NCBI GenBank assembly: GCA_031549925.1
Contig: JAVBPA010000030.1
Coordinates: forward strand, 1 to 64,000
Direction of reading: 5' to 3'
Source of the DNA: JAVBPA01 sp031549925
Lineage (GTDB): Bacteria; Bacillota; Clostridia; Oscillospirales; CAG-272
Length of the DNA stretch: 64,000 nt
Below the pieces are notes generated by a model, which saw nothing but the letters and a program-made list of their open reading frames with translations, searched no databases and was not told the DNA's origin. The translations under genes were made by a program, and so were the position numbers. Positions 27,103 to 35,591 of the stretch are shown here, in pieces (position 1 is the first letter of the stretch; each line of letters begins with the position of its first letter).

Positions 27103-27612
27103 AGTATATATTCCTCTTCAACAGCCGATAAGTCATGGGCTGCATGCGGTCATGAGGAAAAACGCAAAAAAAATATAATAAATTCTTTGTTCATCGAACC
27201 GGAAGATTTGGAAGAAAGAGTTGTAAACCGTTATAAACGTTACGCTGAAATTGAAAAAAACGAAGTTTTGTATGATACATATATGACAGACGACGCTGAT
27301 ATTGTATTGGTTTCGTATGGTATAACATCCCGTATATGCAAAACAGCTGTTACAATGGCGCGTTCAAAAGGTATAAAAGCCGGACTTTTCAGACCTATAT
27401 CACTTTGGCCCTATCCTTCTTCGGCTTTACTTGAACTTTCTGAAAAAACCAAATCCTTTTTGGTTTGCGAACTTAATATGGGGCAAATGGTCGATGATGT
27501 GAAGCTTGCGGTAAATTGTAAAAAACCGGTGGAATTTTTCGGACGTACAGGCGGTATGATGCCTAATCCGGAAGATATTTTCAACGCAATAAAAAAGATG
27601 GGAGTGAAATAA
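27103..27612 (+). pseudogene. korA: C-terminal part of korA, continuing in frame after the TAA
   Basis: This stretch begins at the codon right after the TAA and stays open in the same frame for 169 codons to a TAA at 27610-27612. KSWAACG, NIINSLFIEPEDLEERV and the C-terminal FFGRTGGMMPNPEDIF are typical KorA/VorB sequence. A TTG at 27187 could restart translation, but no ribosome binding site precedes it and it would omit conserved residues. If made as a separate chain it would be an unusual split alpha subunit; I consider an interrupted single gene more likely. Confidence 0.75.
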
Positions 27613-27613
27613 A

Positions 27614-28378
27614 ATGTTAAAAACAGTTTTCGGACATCCAAAAGCTTTGTCGGTTAATCCGAATTCGTATTGTTCGGGCTGCACACACGGTATTGTGCAC
27701 CGTTTGATAGCTGAAGTAATAGACGAACTTCAAATAGAAGGTATTACAGTAGGTATCGCTCCCGTAGGCTGCTCGGTTATGGCATATAAATTTTTTGAAT
27801 GTGATATGATACAAGCGGCGCACGGACGCGCCCCGGCGGTTGCCACAGGCGTTAAACGCGCCCGCCCGGACCGTGTGGTTTTCACATATCAGGGAGACGG
27901 AGATCTCGCTGCTATCGGAACGGCAGAAACTATTCATGTTGCCGCCAGAGGCGAAAATATAACTACTATATTTATAAATAATGCAATATACGGAATGACC
28001 GGTGGACAAATGGCTCCGACTTCGCTTCTTGGTCAGGTTACTTCAACATCACCTTACGGAAGAATCAGAGAAGTGCAGGGAACACCTATAAAAGTCTGTG
28101 AAATGCTTTCTACTTTAGGCGGTATCGCATATGCTGAAAGAACAGCCGTAAATAATCCCAAAAATGTAAACAATACAAAACGCGCCATAAAAAAAGCTTT
28201 TCAGGCGCAGCTCGGAGGACTTGGATATTCTATAGTTGAAGTTCTTTCTACTTGCCCTACGCAGTGGGGACTCGATCCTATAGAATCATTAAAATGGGTT
28301 GAAACAGATATGATTCCGATGTATCCTCTCGGCGTTTATTGTGACAAAACAAAAAAAGAGGAGGAAAGTATATCATGA
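27614..28378 (+). CDS. korB: 2-oxoacid:ferredoxin oxidoreductase beta subunit (TPP-binding)
   Basis: A 254-residue KorB/VorA subunit. SYCSGCTHG at the N-terminus and YQGDGDLAAIG with the following NNAIYGMTGGQMAPT are the TPP and magnesium site. It decarboxylates a 2-oxoacid (2-oxoglutarate or branched-chain 2-oxoacids) and passes electrons to ferredoxin. The ATG is one base past the korA stop and it overlaps korC by 4 bases. It is undamaged, which makes the interrupted korA more surprising. Confidence 0.92.
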   Translation: MLKTVFGHPKALSVNPNSYCSGCTHGIVHRLIAEVIDELQIEGITVGIAPVGCSVMAYKFFECDMIQAAHGRAPAVATGVKRARPDRVVFTYQGDGDLAAIGTAETIHVAARGENITTIFINNAIYGMTGGQMAPTSLLGQVTSTSPYGRIREVQGTPIKVCEMLSTLGGIAYAERTAVNNPKNVNNTKRAIKKAFQAQLGGLGYSIVEVLSTCPTQWGLDPIESLKWVETDMIPMYPLGVYCDKTKKEEESIS

Positions 28379-28908
28379 CAAAAAGTTTATTGCTTGCCGG
28401 ATTCGGCGGACAGGGAATATTGTTTGCTTCAAAACAAATCGCGGCTTGCGGAATGGAACGCGGAAAAAATGTCACTTGGCTTCCCTCATACGGGCCCGAA
28501 TCAAGAGGCGGTACTTCAAATTGCAGCGTTATTATTTCCGATGAAGAAATCGGTTCGCCGATTGTAAGCAAACCTGATTATCTTGTTGTGTTCAATATAC
28601 CCTCTTTTGATAAGTTTATTAACAATGTCCGTCCGTACGGAACGGTTTTTGTAGACAGCTCTCTTGTCAGCCGTATAACAGACCGCGATGACGTTTCGGT
28701 TTATTATGTTCCCGCTTCGGCAATGGCTGCCAATAATAATCTCGCGGGTTCGGCAAACATTGTCATGCTCGGAAAAATTATCGCCGTAACAAAAATGTTT
28801 ACATATGATGAATTCGTTAATCATTTGGCGGCTTCAGTTCCGGCTTCCCGTGCGGCTATGATAGAAAAAAATAAAATGGCTTTTGATTTGGGTTATTATT
28901 ATAAATAG
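28375..28908 (+). CDS. korC: 2-oxoacid:ferredoxin oxidoreductase gamma subunit
   Basis: A 177-residue gamma subunit. LLAGFGGQGILFASKQIA at the N-terminus and WLPSYGPESRGGTSNCSVIIS are family signatures for the CoA-binding-side domain. The ATGA overlap with korB suggests coupled translation and equal stoichiometry. It completes the korD-korA-korB-korC set. Confidence 0.93.
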   Translation: MTKSLLLAGFGGQGILFASKQIAACGMERGKNVTWLPSYGPESRGGTSNCSVIISDEEIGSPIVSKPDYLVVFNIPSFDKFINNVRPYGTVFVDSSLVSRITDRDDVSVYYVPASAMAANNNLAGSANIVMLGKIIAVTKMFTYDEFVNHLAASVPASRAAMIEKNKMAFDLGYYYK

Positions 28909-28957
28909 GATTTTACCGATATATTTTTATTTAATAAAAATCTGCAGGATTGTTTGA

Positions 28958-29752
28958 ATGGGTAAATTTGTTGAGCGTCTTCAAAATATATTTTCGTCAC
29001 AAGGCTCGTCCGATAAAGTTAATTTAAATAAAAATTTTAATTCTGCGGTTATTGTTGCAGCCGGAAACGGGGCTCGGATGAGAGATATAAACTGCGGATT
29101 GAATAAAACCAAACAAATGATCTGTCTCGGAGGAGAACCGGTTATTGTCCGCACTATAAAACAATTTGAAGAATGTAGTTTTATAAATGAAATTGTTATT
29201 GTGGCGCGCAAAGATGAAATCGAATTTTATGAAGAATTTAAATCATCTTATAATTTCAAAAAGATAACGGCTGTTGTAGAAGGCGGCGAAACCAGACAAA
29301 AATCAGTTCTTCTGGGTTTTGAAGCAATATTTGAAAAAAGCAAGTATGTTGCTATCCATGACGGAGCGAGGTGTTTGGTTACACCCGAAATGATTGAAAA
29401 TGTTTTTTCTGAAGCTTATATTCATGGTTCGGCGGCAGCGGCTGAAAAATCCAAGGATACGATAAAAAAATCCGATGATAATAATTTTATTTTTGAAACA
29501 ATTGACCGTAAGTATTTATGGCATGCTCAAACCCCGCAGGTATTTAAAGCAGATATATACAGAGCCGCCGCTTATATTGCCAAAAAGAACGATTATACGG
29601 CAACTGATGATTGTATGCTCGTTGAAAATATCGGATTTAAAATAAAGCTTGTAGATTGCGGCAGTGAAAATTTAAAAATAACAACTCCGGATGATTTTTA
29701 TATAGCCGAAGCAATATTGAATTTAAGAAAAAACAGAAAAACATCATTATAA
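28958..29752 (+). CDS. ispD: 2-C-methyl-D-erythritol 4-phosphate cytidylyltransferase
   Basis: A 264-residue IspD. After an unusual N-terminal extension of about 30 polar residues comes VIVAAGNGARM (CTP-binding), VAIHDGARCLV, and LWHAQTPQVF. It activates MEP with CTP in the non-mevalonate isoprenoid pathway. The extension is absent in most IspD proteins; no better internal start with a ribosome binding site was seen. ispF follows after 47 bases, the common pair. Confidence 0.92.
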   Translation: MGKFVERLQNIFSSQGSSDKVNLNKNFNSAVIVAAGNGARMRDINCGLNKTKQMICLGGEPVIVRTIKQFEECSFINEIVIVARKDEIEFYEEFKSSYNFKKITAVVEGGETRQKSVLLGFEAIFEKSKYVAIHDGARCLVTPEMIENVFSEAYIHGSAAAAEKSKDTIKKSDDNNFIFETIDRKYLWHAQTPQVFKADIYRAAAYIAKKNDYTATDDCMLVENIGFKIKLVDCGSENLKITTPDDFYIAEAILNLRKNRKTSL

Positions 29753-29799
29753 AGTGTATAATAAGTAATTATTAATATTATTGTAAAAGAGGTTTTTGT

Positions 29800-30282
29800 G
29801 TGGATTTACCGTTTAGAGTCGGACAGGGTTACGATTTTCATCGTTTGACAGAAGGTCGTCCGCTTATTTTAGGCGGAGTTAATATTCCCTTTGTTCGCGG
29901 ATTAGCCGGGCATTCAGATGCTGATGTTTTGGTTCATGCAATAATAGACGCGGTTTTAGGAGCTGCGGGGCTTGGCGATATCGGAAAACATTTTCCCGAT
30001 AACGATAATTCATATTTGGGAGCTGACAGTATAGCATTGGCACAAAAAGTTCATAATATGATAACCGCCGCAGGATATTCGGTAATAAATATCGATGCGA
30101 CGGTCATTGCACAGCGTCCGAAACTAGCGCCTTATACATCTGAGATGTGCAAAAATATATCGGAAGTATTTTTAGTTGATGCTGTTAATATAAAAGCAAC
30201 CACAGAAGAGGGAATGGGTCCCACCGGTTTGTGCGAAGCGATATCGGCACATGCGGTCGTTTTACTTGCCAAAAAATATTAA
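29800..30282 (+). CDS. ispF: 2-C-methyl-D-erythritol 2,4-cyclodiphosphate synthase
   Basis: A 160-residue IspF with the zinc and substrate motifs GQGYDFHRL, GGVNIPF and GHSDADVLVHAI, and the closing TTEEGMGPTG. It forms the cyclodiphosphate in the MEP pathway. The start is a GTG with AAGAGG about 9 bases upstream; a second GTG two bases earlier is out of frame. It works next-but-one after IspD in the pathway. Confidence 0.94.
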   Translation: MDLPFRVGQGYDFHRLTEGRPLILGGVNIPFVRGLAGHSDADVLVHAIIDAVLGAAGLGDIGKHFPDNDNSYLGADSIALAQKVHNMITAAGYSVINIDATVIAQRPKLAPYTSEMCKNISEVFLVDAVNIKATTEEGMGPTGLCEAISAHAVVLLAKKY

Positions 30283-30610
30283 TTTATATTAATGCATATA
30301 AATACAGTTTGTTTTATATAAACATCATTTATTTTCAACTTCCGAGACTGTATTTATAATACGTTGTTTTTATTAATTAAATTACAGCAAACTGTATAAA
30401 ATTTTATTTTTCAGACGATATATTTACCGCCGCGCAAATAAAATATTTATTTAAATTTGTCTGCGTAATATATAATATGGCATAGTTTATTTTGTGTTAA
30501 AAACGCCTTAAGCTAATATAATGCTTCAGAAATTAAAATTATAAATTTTTATTTGAAAATATATTTTTTGCGGTTATAATGATATCTATATTTAACAATC
30601 GGAGTCATAT
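30283..30610. other. 328-base intergenic region with a 10-bp long-range inverted repeat and the rpe promoter
   Basis: ATACAGTTTG (30302-30311) recurs as a perfect inverted copy at 30388-30397, 76 bases apart, followed by TAAAATTTTATTTTT. The right arm plus T-run could end ispF transcripts, or the pair could frame a small element. The rpe promoter is at 30553-30580. No reading frame, tRNA or known riboswitch was seen. Confidence 0.45.
30553..30580 (+). promoter_or_regulatory. Sigma-A-type promoter of rpe
   Basis: TTGAAA (30553-30558), 16 bases, TATAAT (30575-30580), about 30 bases before the rpe ATG at 30611; GGAG lies between. Confidence 0.6.
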
Positions 30611-31255
30611 ATGAAATTATCTCCTTCAGTACTGGCATGTAATTTTTCACACTTGGGCGAAGATATAAAAAAGGTTGAAGAAGCCGGTGTTCAGTATCTT
30701 CACCTTGATGTTATGGACGGTATTTTTGTGCCGAACATATCTTTTGGTCCGTGTGTCATAAAATCAATAAGACCTTTATCAAAATTAGTGTTCGATACTC
30801 ATCTTATGATAACAGAACCTATACGCTATATTGATGATTTTAAAAAAGCCGGAGCCGATATAATTACAATCCATTACGAGAGCTGTTCAAATCAAATCGA
30901 AACTCTTGAATATATTCGTTCTTTGGGAATCCGCAGTTCTATATCAATAAAACCCGCTACTCCCGCTTTTGTTCTTGAACCAATATTAAAATATGTGGAT
31001 ATGGTTTTAATAATGAGCGTTGAACCGGGATTCGGAGGTCAGTCGTTTATTTCGGAAACTCTTGAAAGTGTACGCGCAATAGCTGCGATGAGAAAAAAAT
31101 TCGGTTATGATTTCGAAATTGAAATCGACGGAGGAATAACTTTGAATAACGTTAAAAACGTTATCGAAGCGGGAGTTGACGTTGTTGTTGCCGGAAGTTC
31201 AATTTTCGGTTCTGATAATATTAAAAAAGCTGTCGATTCATTTTTTAATATATAA
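30611..31255 (+). CDS. rpe: Ribulose-phosphate 3-epimerase
   Basis: A 214-residue TIM-barrel epimerase. LHLDVMDGIFVPNISFG, MSVEPGFGGQ and the final IDGGI with AGSSIFG carry the metal- and phosphate-binding residues. It interconverts ribulose 5-phosphate and xylulose 5-phosphate in the pentose phosphate pathway. In Bacillus rpe lies with prkC and rsgA; here it is alone behind its own promoter. Confidence 0.95.
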   Translation: MKLSPSVLACNFSHLGEDIKKVEEAGVQYLHLDVMDGIFVPNISFGPCVIKSIRPLSKLVFDTHLMITEPIRYIDDFKKAGADIITIHYESCSNQIETLEYIRSLGIRSSISIKPATPAFVLEPILKYVDMVLIMSVEPGFGGQSFISETLESVRAIAAMRKKFGYDFEIEIDGGITLNNVKNVIEAGVDVVVAGSSIFGSDNIKKAVDSFFNI

Positions 31256-31349
31256 ATGCAATTTTAAAACATTTAGTATTTAACAAATGATAATAAATAT
31301 AAATAACATTCCTTTTTAAATCAAATCAATTGTTATCCTAATTTATTTT

Positions 31350-32339
31350 ATGAGTATAAAAGAAGAATTAATGAACCGTGAAGTGCAAATATTGTCGCCG
31401 TTTGCATGTTTATCACAAAACACAAAAGGCAGATTGCATGAAATTTCATACTGTGATATGCGGACAGAATTTCAGCGCGACCGGGACAGAATTACACATT
31501 CAAAAGCTTTTCGGCGTTTGATGTACAAAACGCAGGTTTTTTTGTCGCCTGAAGAAGATCATTACCGGACAAGGCTGACACATACTTTAGAAGTAACCCA
31601 AATAGCCCGAACAATAGCCAGAGCGCTCCGTTTAAACGAAGATTTATGTGAAGCTATCGGACTCGGACATGATTTGGGACACACACCTTTCGGACATGCC
31701 GGTGAAAAAGTTTTGCAAGAATGTTATGATAAAAATTTTACTCACTTTAACCAAAGTCTCCGGGTAATCGATAAAATAGAAAATCTTAATTTAACATACG
31801 AAGTCCGTGACGGAATATATTGTCATACAAACAGAATAGCCGAAACCCTTGAGGGAAGAATTGTAAGAATCGCGGACCGTATCGCTTATATGAATCATGA
31901 TATTGACGACGCCTGCCGGGCTGGAATAATGAAAACTGATGATCTTCCGGCACAAATAAGGAACGTTATGGGAACAACACACGGCGAACGTATAAACTAT
32001 ATGGTGAAAAGTCTTATAAGCGCCAGCAGCGGTAAAAATGATATTGTTTTTGAAGATAATGTTGCTTCACTTAGTGAAATATTGCATGAATTTTTATTTG
32101 AAAAAGTTTACCGCAATCCGATAGCGAAAGGGCAGGAAGGCAAAGCATCGGATTTATTGAAAAGTTTATATTATTACTATATAAAACATGAAGAGGAATT
32201 ACCTTCGGATTACCAAATTACAATCAAAGAAGAAGGAGCCGCACGCGCGGTATGCGATTATATTTCCGGTATGACAGACAGGTATGCAATAAATACTTAC
32301 CGTGAACTTTTTATTCCGGAAGTTTGGAATAACCGATGA
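31350..32339 (+). CDS. dGTPase-like HD-domain deoxynucleoside triphosphate triphosphohydrolase
   Basis: A 329-residue protein of the dGTPase family. The HD motifs are HTLEVTQIARTIARAL and GLGHDLGHTPFGHAGE; the N-terminal EFQRDRDRITHSKAFRRL is highly conserved. Such enzymes split dNTPs into deoxynucleoside and triphosphate. No clear ribosome binding site precedes the ATG. It heads a dgt-dnaG-rpoD run typical of Clostridia, linking nucleotide control with replication initiation and transcription. Confidence 0.9.
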   Translation: MSIKEELMNREVQILSPFACLSQNTKGRLHEISYCDMRTEFQRDRDRITHSKAFRRLMYKTQVFLSPEEDHYRTRLTHTLEVTQIARTIARALRLNEDLCEAIGLGHDLGHTPFGHAGEKVLQECYDKNFTHFNQSLRVIDKIENLNLTYEVRDGIYCHTNRIAETLEGRIVRIADRIAYMNHDIDDACRAGIMKTDDLPAQIRNVMGTTHGERINYMVKSLISASSGKNDIVFEDNVASLSEILHEFLFEKVYRNPIAKGQEGKASDLLKSLYYYYIKHEEELPSDYQITIKEEGAARAVCDYISGMTDRYAINTYRELFIPEVWNNR

Positions 32340-32361
32340 CTGGGATTTATATTAAAATAAA

Positions 32362-34110
32362 ATGGCTGTATATTACGATTATTCGATTATAGAAGAGATA
32401 AAATACCGGTGCGATATAGAAGATATTATTGCTTCATATTTGCCTTTAAAAAGAGCGGGTTCCAACCTGAACGGATTATGTCCGTTCCACAGTGAAAAAA
32501 CGCCTTCTTTTACTGTATTTTCGCATAGTAAAAGCTTTTATTGTTTCGGCTGCGGAGCAGGAGGAGATGTTTTAACATTTATCAAGAGAATTGAAAATAT
32601 CGATTACCCTGCGGCAATAGAATTTTTGGCAAAAAGAGCGGGTATTTCTATTGCACAAAACGATGTTAACGAAAATGAAACAGTAAAAAAGCAGCGTATT
32701 ATAGAAATGAATGTAGCGGCAGCGAAATTTTTCCGGGATAATTTAATTGAAAGTAAAATTGCCTGCGATTATTTGAGTAACAGAAATTTAAGCAGTTCCG
32801 CGATCAGACGTTTTGGTCTTGGCTGGGCTCCCGAATCTTTTAACAAATTAACAGATCATTTGAGCGGATTGGGATATAGCGAACTTGAAATGACGACCGG
32901 ATTTTTATCGCGTAAAAGCGAAAAAAATAATAAAATGTACGATTTGTTCAGAGGGAGAATTATTTTTCCGATAATTGATGTGTCGGGAAATGTCGTGGCT
33001 TTCGGAGGCCGTATAATAGGCGACGGTATGCCGAAATATTTAAATTCCTCCGATACTCCTGCGTTTAAAAAAAGCAGAAACTTATTCGCATTGAATTACG
33101 CAAAAAAAAATTGTGCCGAAAATATCATATTATGCGAAGGTTATATGGATGTAATTGCGTTGCATGAAGCGGGTTTTACATCAGCTGTTGCGACTCTCGG
33201 AACAGCTATTACAGCTGAACAGGCAAGAATTATTAAAAAATATACAAATAAAGTCATAATATCTTACGACAGCGATGAAGCGGGGCAGAAAGCTGCGAAT
33301 AAAGCTTTTAATTTATTGGGAGAAGCCGGGCTTGATGTTTCGATTCTTCGTATGGCAGATGCTAAAGATCCCGATGAATATATAAAAAAATACGGAAGCG
33401 CAAAATTTAAATCCTTGCTTGACAACAGTGTATCAAGATTCGATTTTGAATTTTCAAATATATTGGCAAAATATAACATATCCGTGACGGAAGAAAAAAT
33501 AAAAGCCGCCAAAGATACGGTTGATTATATATCTAATGTATATTCAACTGTCGAAAGGGAACTTTATATAAATAAAGCCGCAGAAAAATTCGGTCTTTCA
33601 TTTGAAAGTATAAAAAATGATGTACATTTTAAAATACAAAGAAATAACTACAAAAAAAAGCAGGATGACCGCAATAATTTATTTTTAAGCAGCGCCGGAA
33701 TAGGTGACCGGATAAATATCGATACCGCTAAAAATCCCCGGGCGGCAGCCGCAGAAAAATCTATATTGGGAATATTGCTTGCTTATCCTGAAACGGTTAA
33801 TGAAATAATAAATAATAAAATCAAATTATCATCGGAAGATTTTATAACCGGATTCGGGAAAAAGATATTTGATGAAATTATAAAAAAAGCTTCGGCTGCG
33901 GATTATTTTGATATAGGATTATTAGGAGATATCTGTTCTGACGGAGAAATGGGCTTTTTAACAAAATTAAAAATTGATCGTTTATCAATTGGTTCTTATA
34001 ACAATGAAATTTTATTGGAAAGTATTAATTCATTAAAAAATTCCGCGGAAATGGATCTTGAAGAAATAATAAAATTAAAGAAAAAAACAAAAAAAACGAA
34101 CGAAAATTAA
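32362..34110 (+). CDS. dnaG: DNA primase
   Basis: A 582-residue DnaG. The zinc site is CPFHSEKTPSFTV with FYCFGCGAGGD (CHC2 type), the TOPRIM core has CEGYMDVIALHEAG and SYDSDEAG, and a C-terminal helicase-binding domain of about 130 residues follows. It makes RNA primers for replication. The ATG has only a weak ribosome binding site and lies 22 bases after the dGTPase stop. rpoD follows after 30 bases. Confidence 0.95.
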   Translation: MAVYYDYSIIEEIKYRCDIEDIIASYLPLKRAGSNLNGLCPFHSEKTPSFTVFSHSKSFYCFGCGAGGDVLTFIKRIENIDYPAAIEFLAKRAGISIAQNDVNENETVKKQRIIEMNVAAAKFFRDNLIESKIACDYLSNRNLSSSAIRRFGLGWAPESFNKLTDHLSGLGYSELEMTTGFLSRKSEKNNKMYDLFRGRIIFPIIDVSGNVVAFGGRIIGDGMPKYLNSSDTPAFKKSRNLFALNYAKKNCAENIILCEGYMDVIALHEAGFTSAVATLGTAITAEQARIIKKYTNKVIISYDSDEAGQKAANKAFNLLGEAGLDVSILRMADAKDPDEYIKKYGSAKFKSLLDNSVSRFDFEFSNILAKYNISVTEEKIKAAKDTVDYISNVYSTVERELYINKAAEKFGLSFESIKNDVHFKIQRNNYKKKQDDRNNLFLSSAGIGDRINIDTAKNPRAAAAEKSILGILLAYPETVNEIINNKIKLSSEDFITGFGKKIFDEIIKKASAADYFDIGLLGDICSDGEMGFLTKLKIDRLSIGSYNNEILLESINSLKNSAEMDLEEIIKLKKKTKKTNEN

Positions 34111-34140
34111 CTGTATGAAATCCGGAGGATAAAACAAAAA

Positions 34141-35280
34141 ATGATAAAGGATTCAAGGCATCAATCTCCAGATAATCAAATAAAGCTTGAAGGGGATAAA
34201 AAACTTGATACTAAAGAACTCGTTGAAAGGGGAAAGACAAAAGGTTCACTTTCAAACAGCGAAATACTTGAAGCGCTGGAAGACGTTGATTATGATTTGG
34301 AACAAATAGAAAAATTATATGAAACTCTGCTGGATTCGGGTATTGAAATTACGGGATATCTTGACACGCCTGAATTTGAGGAAATTGAAAACGAAATCGA
34401 ACACTATGTATCACCCGATGATATGGAGAAAATGCTGACACAGGAAGGTCTTGTTATCGACGACCCTGTCCGTATGTATTTGAAAGAAATCGGAAAAGTT
34501 CCTCTGCTGGACGCTGACCGGGAGCTTGAGCTTGCACAAAAAATGACGGAAGGTAACGAAAGAGCAAAACAGGAACTTGTAGAAGCAAATTTGCGTTTGG
34601 TGGTAAGCATCGCAAAAAGATATGTCGGAAAAGGAATGTTCTTTTTGGATTTGATACAGGAAGGAAATTTAGGTCTTATGAAGGCTGTCGATAAATTCGA
34701 TTACCGGAAAGGATATAAATTTTCCACATATGCTACCTGGTGGATACGTCAGGCGATAACACGTGCTATTGCAGACCAAGCCAGAACTATACGTATACCC
34801 GTTCATATGGTTGAAACAATCCATAAGGTGTCAAGAATTCAAAGGCAGCTTCTGCAGGAATACGGCAGAGACGCTACGGCTGAGGAAATTGCGGACGAAA
34901 TGGGACTGAATGCGGATAAAGTAAGAGAAATAATGAAAATCGCACTTGATCCGGTTTCACTTGAAACTCCTATAGGGGAAGAAGAAGATAGTCACCTGGG
35001 TGATTTTATAGAAGACGTTGATTCTCCCGCTCCGGCGGAAGCAGCCTCTTACACTTTGCTGCGGGAACAATTATGCGATGTTTTGCGTACATTGACACCG
35101 AGAGAAGAACAGGTTTTAAAATTGCGGTTCGGTTTGATTGACGGACGCACACGCACTTTGGAAGAAGTGGGGAGAGAATTTAATATAACAAGAGAACGTA
35201 TCCGCCAGATAGAAGCGAAGGCACTGCGCAAGCTTCGTCATCCAAGCCGTTCTAAGAGATTGAAAGATTATCTTGATTAA
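34141..35280 (+). CDS. rpoD: RNA polymerase principal sigma factor
   Basis: A 379-residue group 1 sigma-70 (SigA). Region 1.2-2 includes DPVRMYLKEIGKVPLL and NLRLVVSIAKRYVG, the -10 recognition helix FSTYATWWIRQAITRAI is intact, and region 4 has TPREEQVLKLRFGL with the HTH RERIRQIEAKALRKLR. The N-terminal region 1.1 is short and acidic. GGAGG precedes the ATG. The consensus boxes annotated here match what this protein should recognise. Confidence 0.97.
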   Translation: MIKDSRHQSPDNQIKLEGDKKLDTKELVERGKTKGSLSNSEILEALEDVDYDLEQIEKLYETLLDSGIEITGYLDTPEFEEIENEIEHYVSPDDMEKMLTQEGLVIDDPVRMYLKEIGKVPLLDADRELELAQKMTEGNERAKQELVEANLRLVVSIAKRYVGKGMFFLDLIQEGNLGLMKAVDKFDYRKGYKFSTYATWWIRQAITRAIADQARTIRIPVHMVETIHKVSRIQRQLLQEYGRDATAEEIADEMGLNADKVREIMKIALDPVSLETPIGEEEDSHLGDFIEDVDSPAPAEAASYTLLREQLCDVLRTLTPREEQVLKLRFGLIDGRTRTLEEVGREFNITRERIRQIEAKALRKLRHPSRSKRLKDYLD

Positions 35281-35591
35281 TATTTTCAAATAATTTTTCA
35301 TATACATTTATTGATAATAATAGATTTTATAATAATATCGGGGAAGTTAAATTATTATTATAAATCAACGGTTATGTTTCGTTTGTCAATTGTCTAATAT
35401 AAATAAAATAAAAATAAAATTTTAGTATAACTGTATGAATTAATTGAGTTAATAAAAATTACCTTGACATATTATATTAAAAGTTGTACAATAAAAATGT
35501 TATAATATTGTAGGAGAATGTATATTATATAACGGATAATTTAATTTCTGTTTAATATATTTTCCGTAATTAATTTAGGAGGATCGTTTTA
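35281..35591. other. 311-base region between rpoD and the lipoprotein gene
   Basis: An imperfect AT-rich hairpin (35323-35336 with 35351-35366) lies shortly after rpoD, without a good T-tract on its far side. The rest is the promoter and about 100-base leader of the lipoprotein gene. No small gene was found. Confidence 0.45.
35464..35492 (+). promoter_or_regulatory. Strong sigma-A-type promoter of the lipoprotein gene
   Basis: Perfect TTGACA (35464-35469), 17 bases, TACAAT (35487-35492). A further TATAAT is at 35501-35506. The start codon is 100 bases downstream with GGAGG before it, implying a long leader and high expression. Confidence 0.75.

Noticed and set aside
27187..27612. A separate gene starting at TTG 27187
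   Set aside because: It lacks a ribosome binding site and conserved KorA residues extend upstream in the same frame to the TAA; it is treated as the C-terminal part of korA.
35323..35366. Terminator of rpoD
   Set aside because: The hairpin is AT-only in its stem and is not followed by a T-tract, so I did not list it as a terminator.
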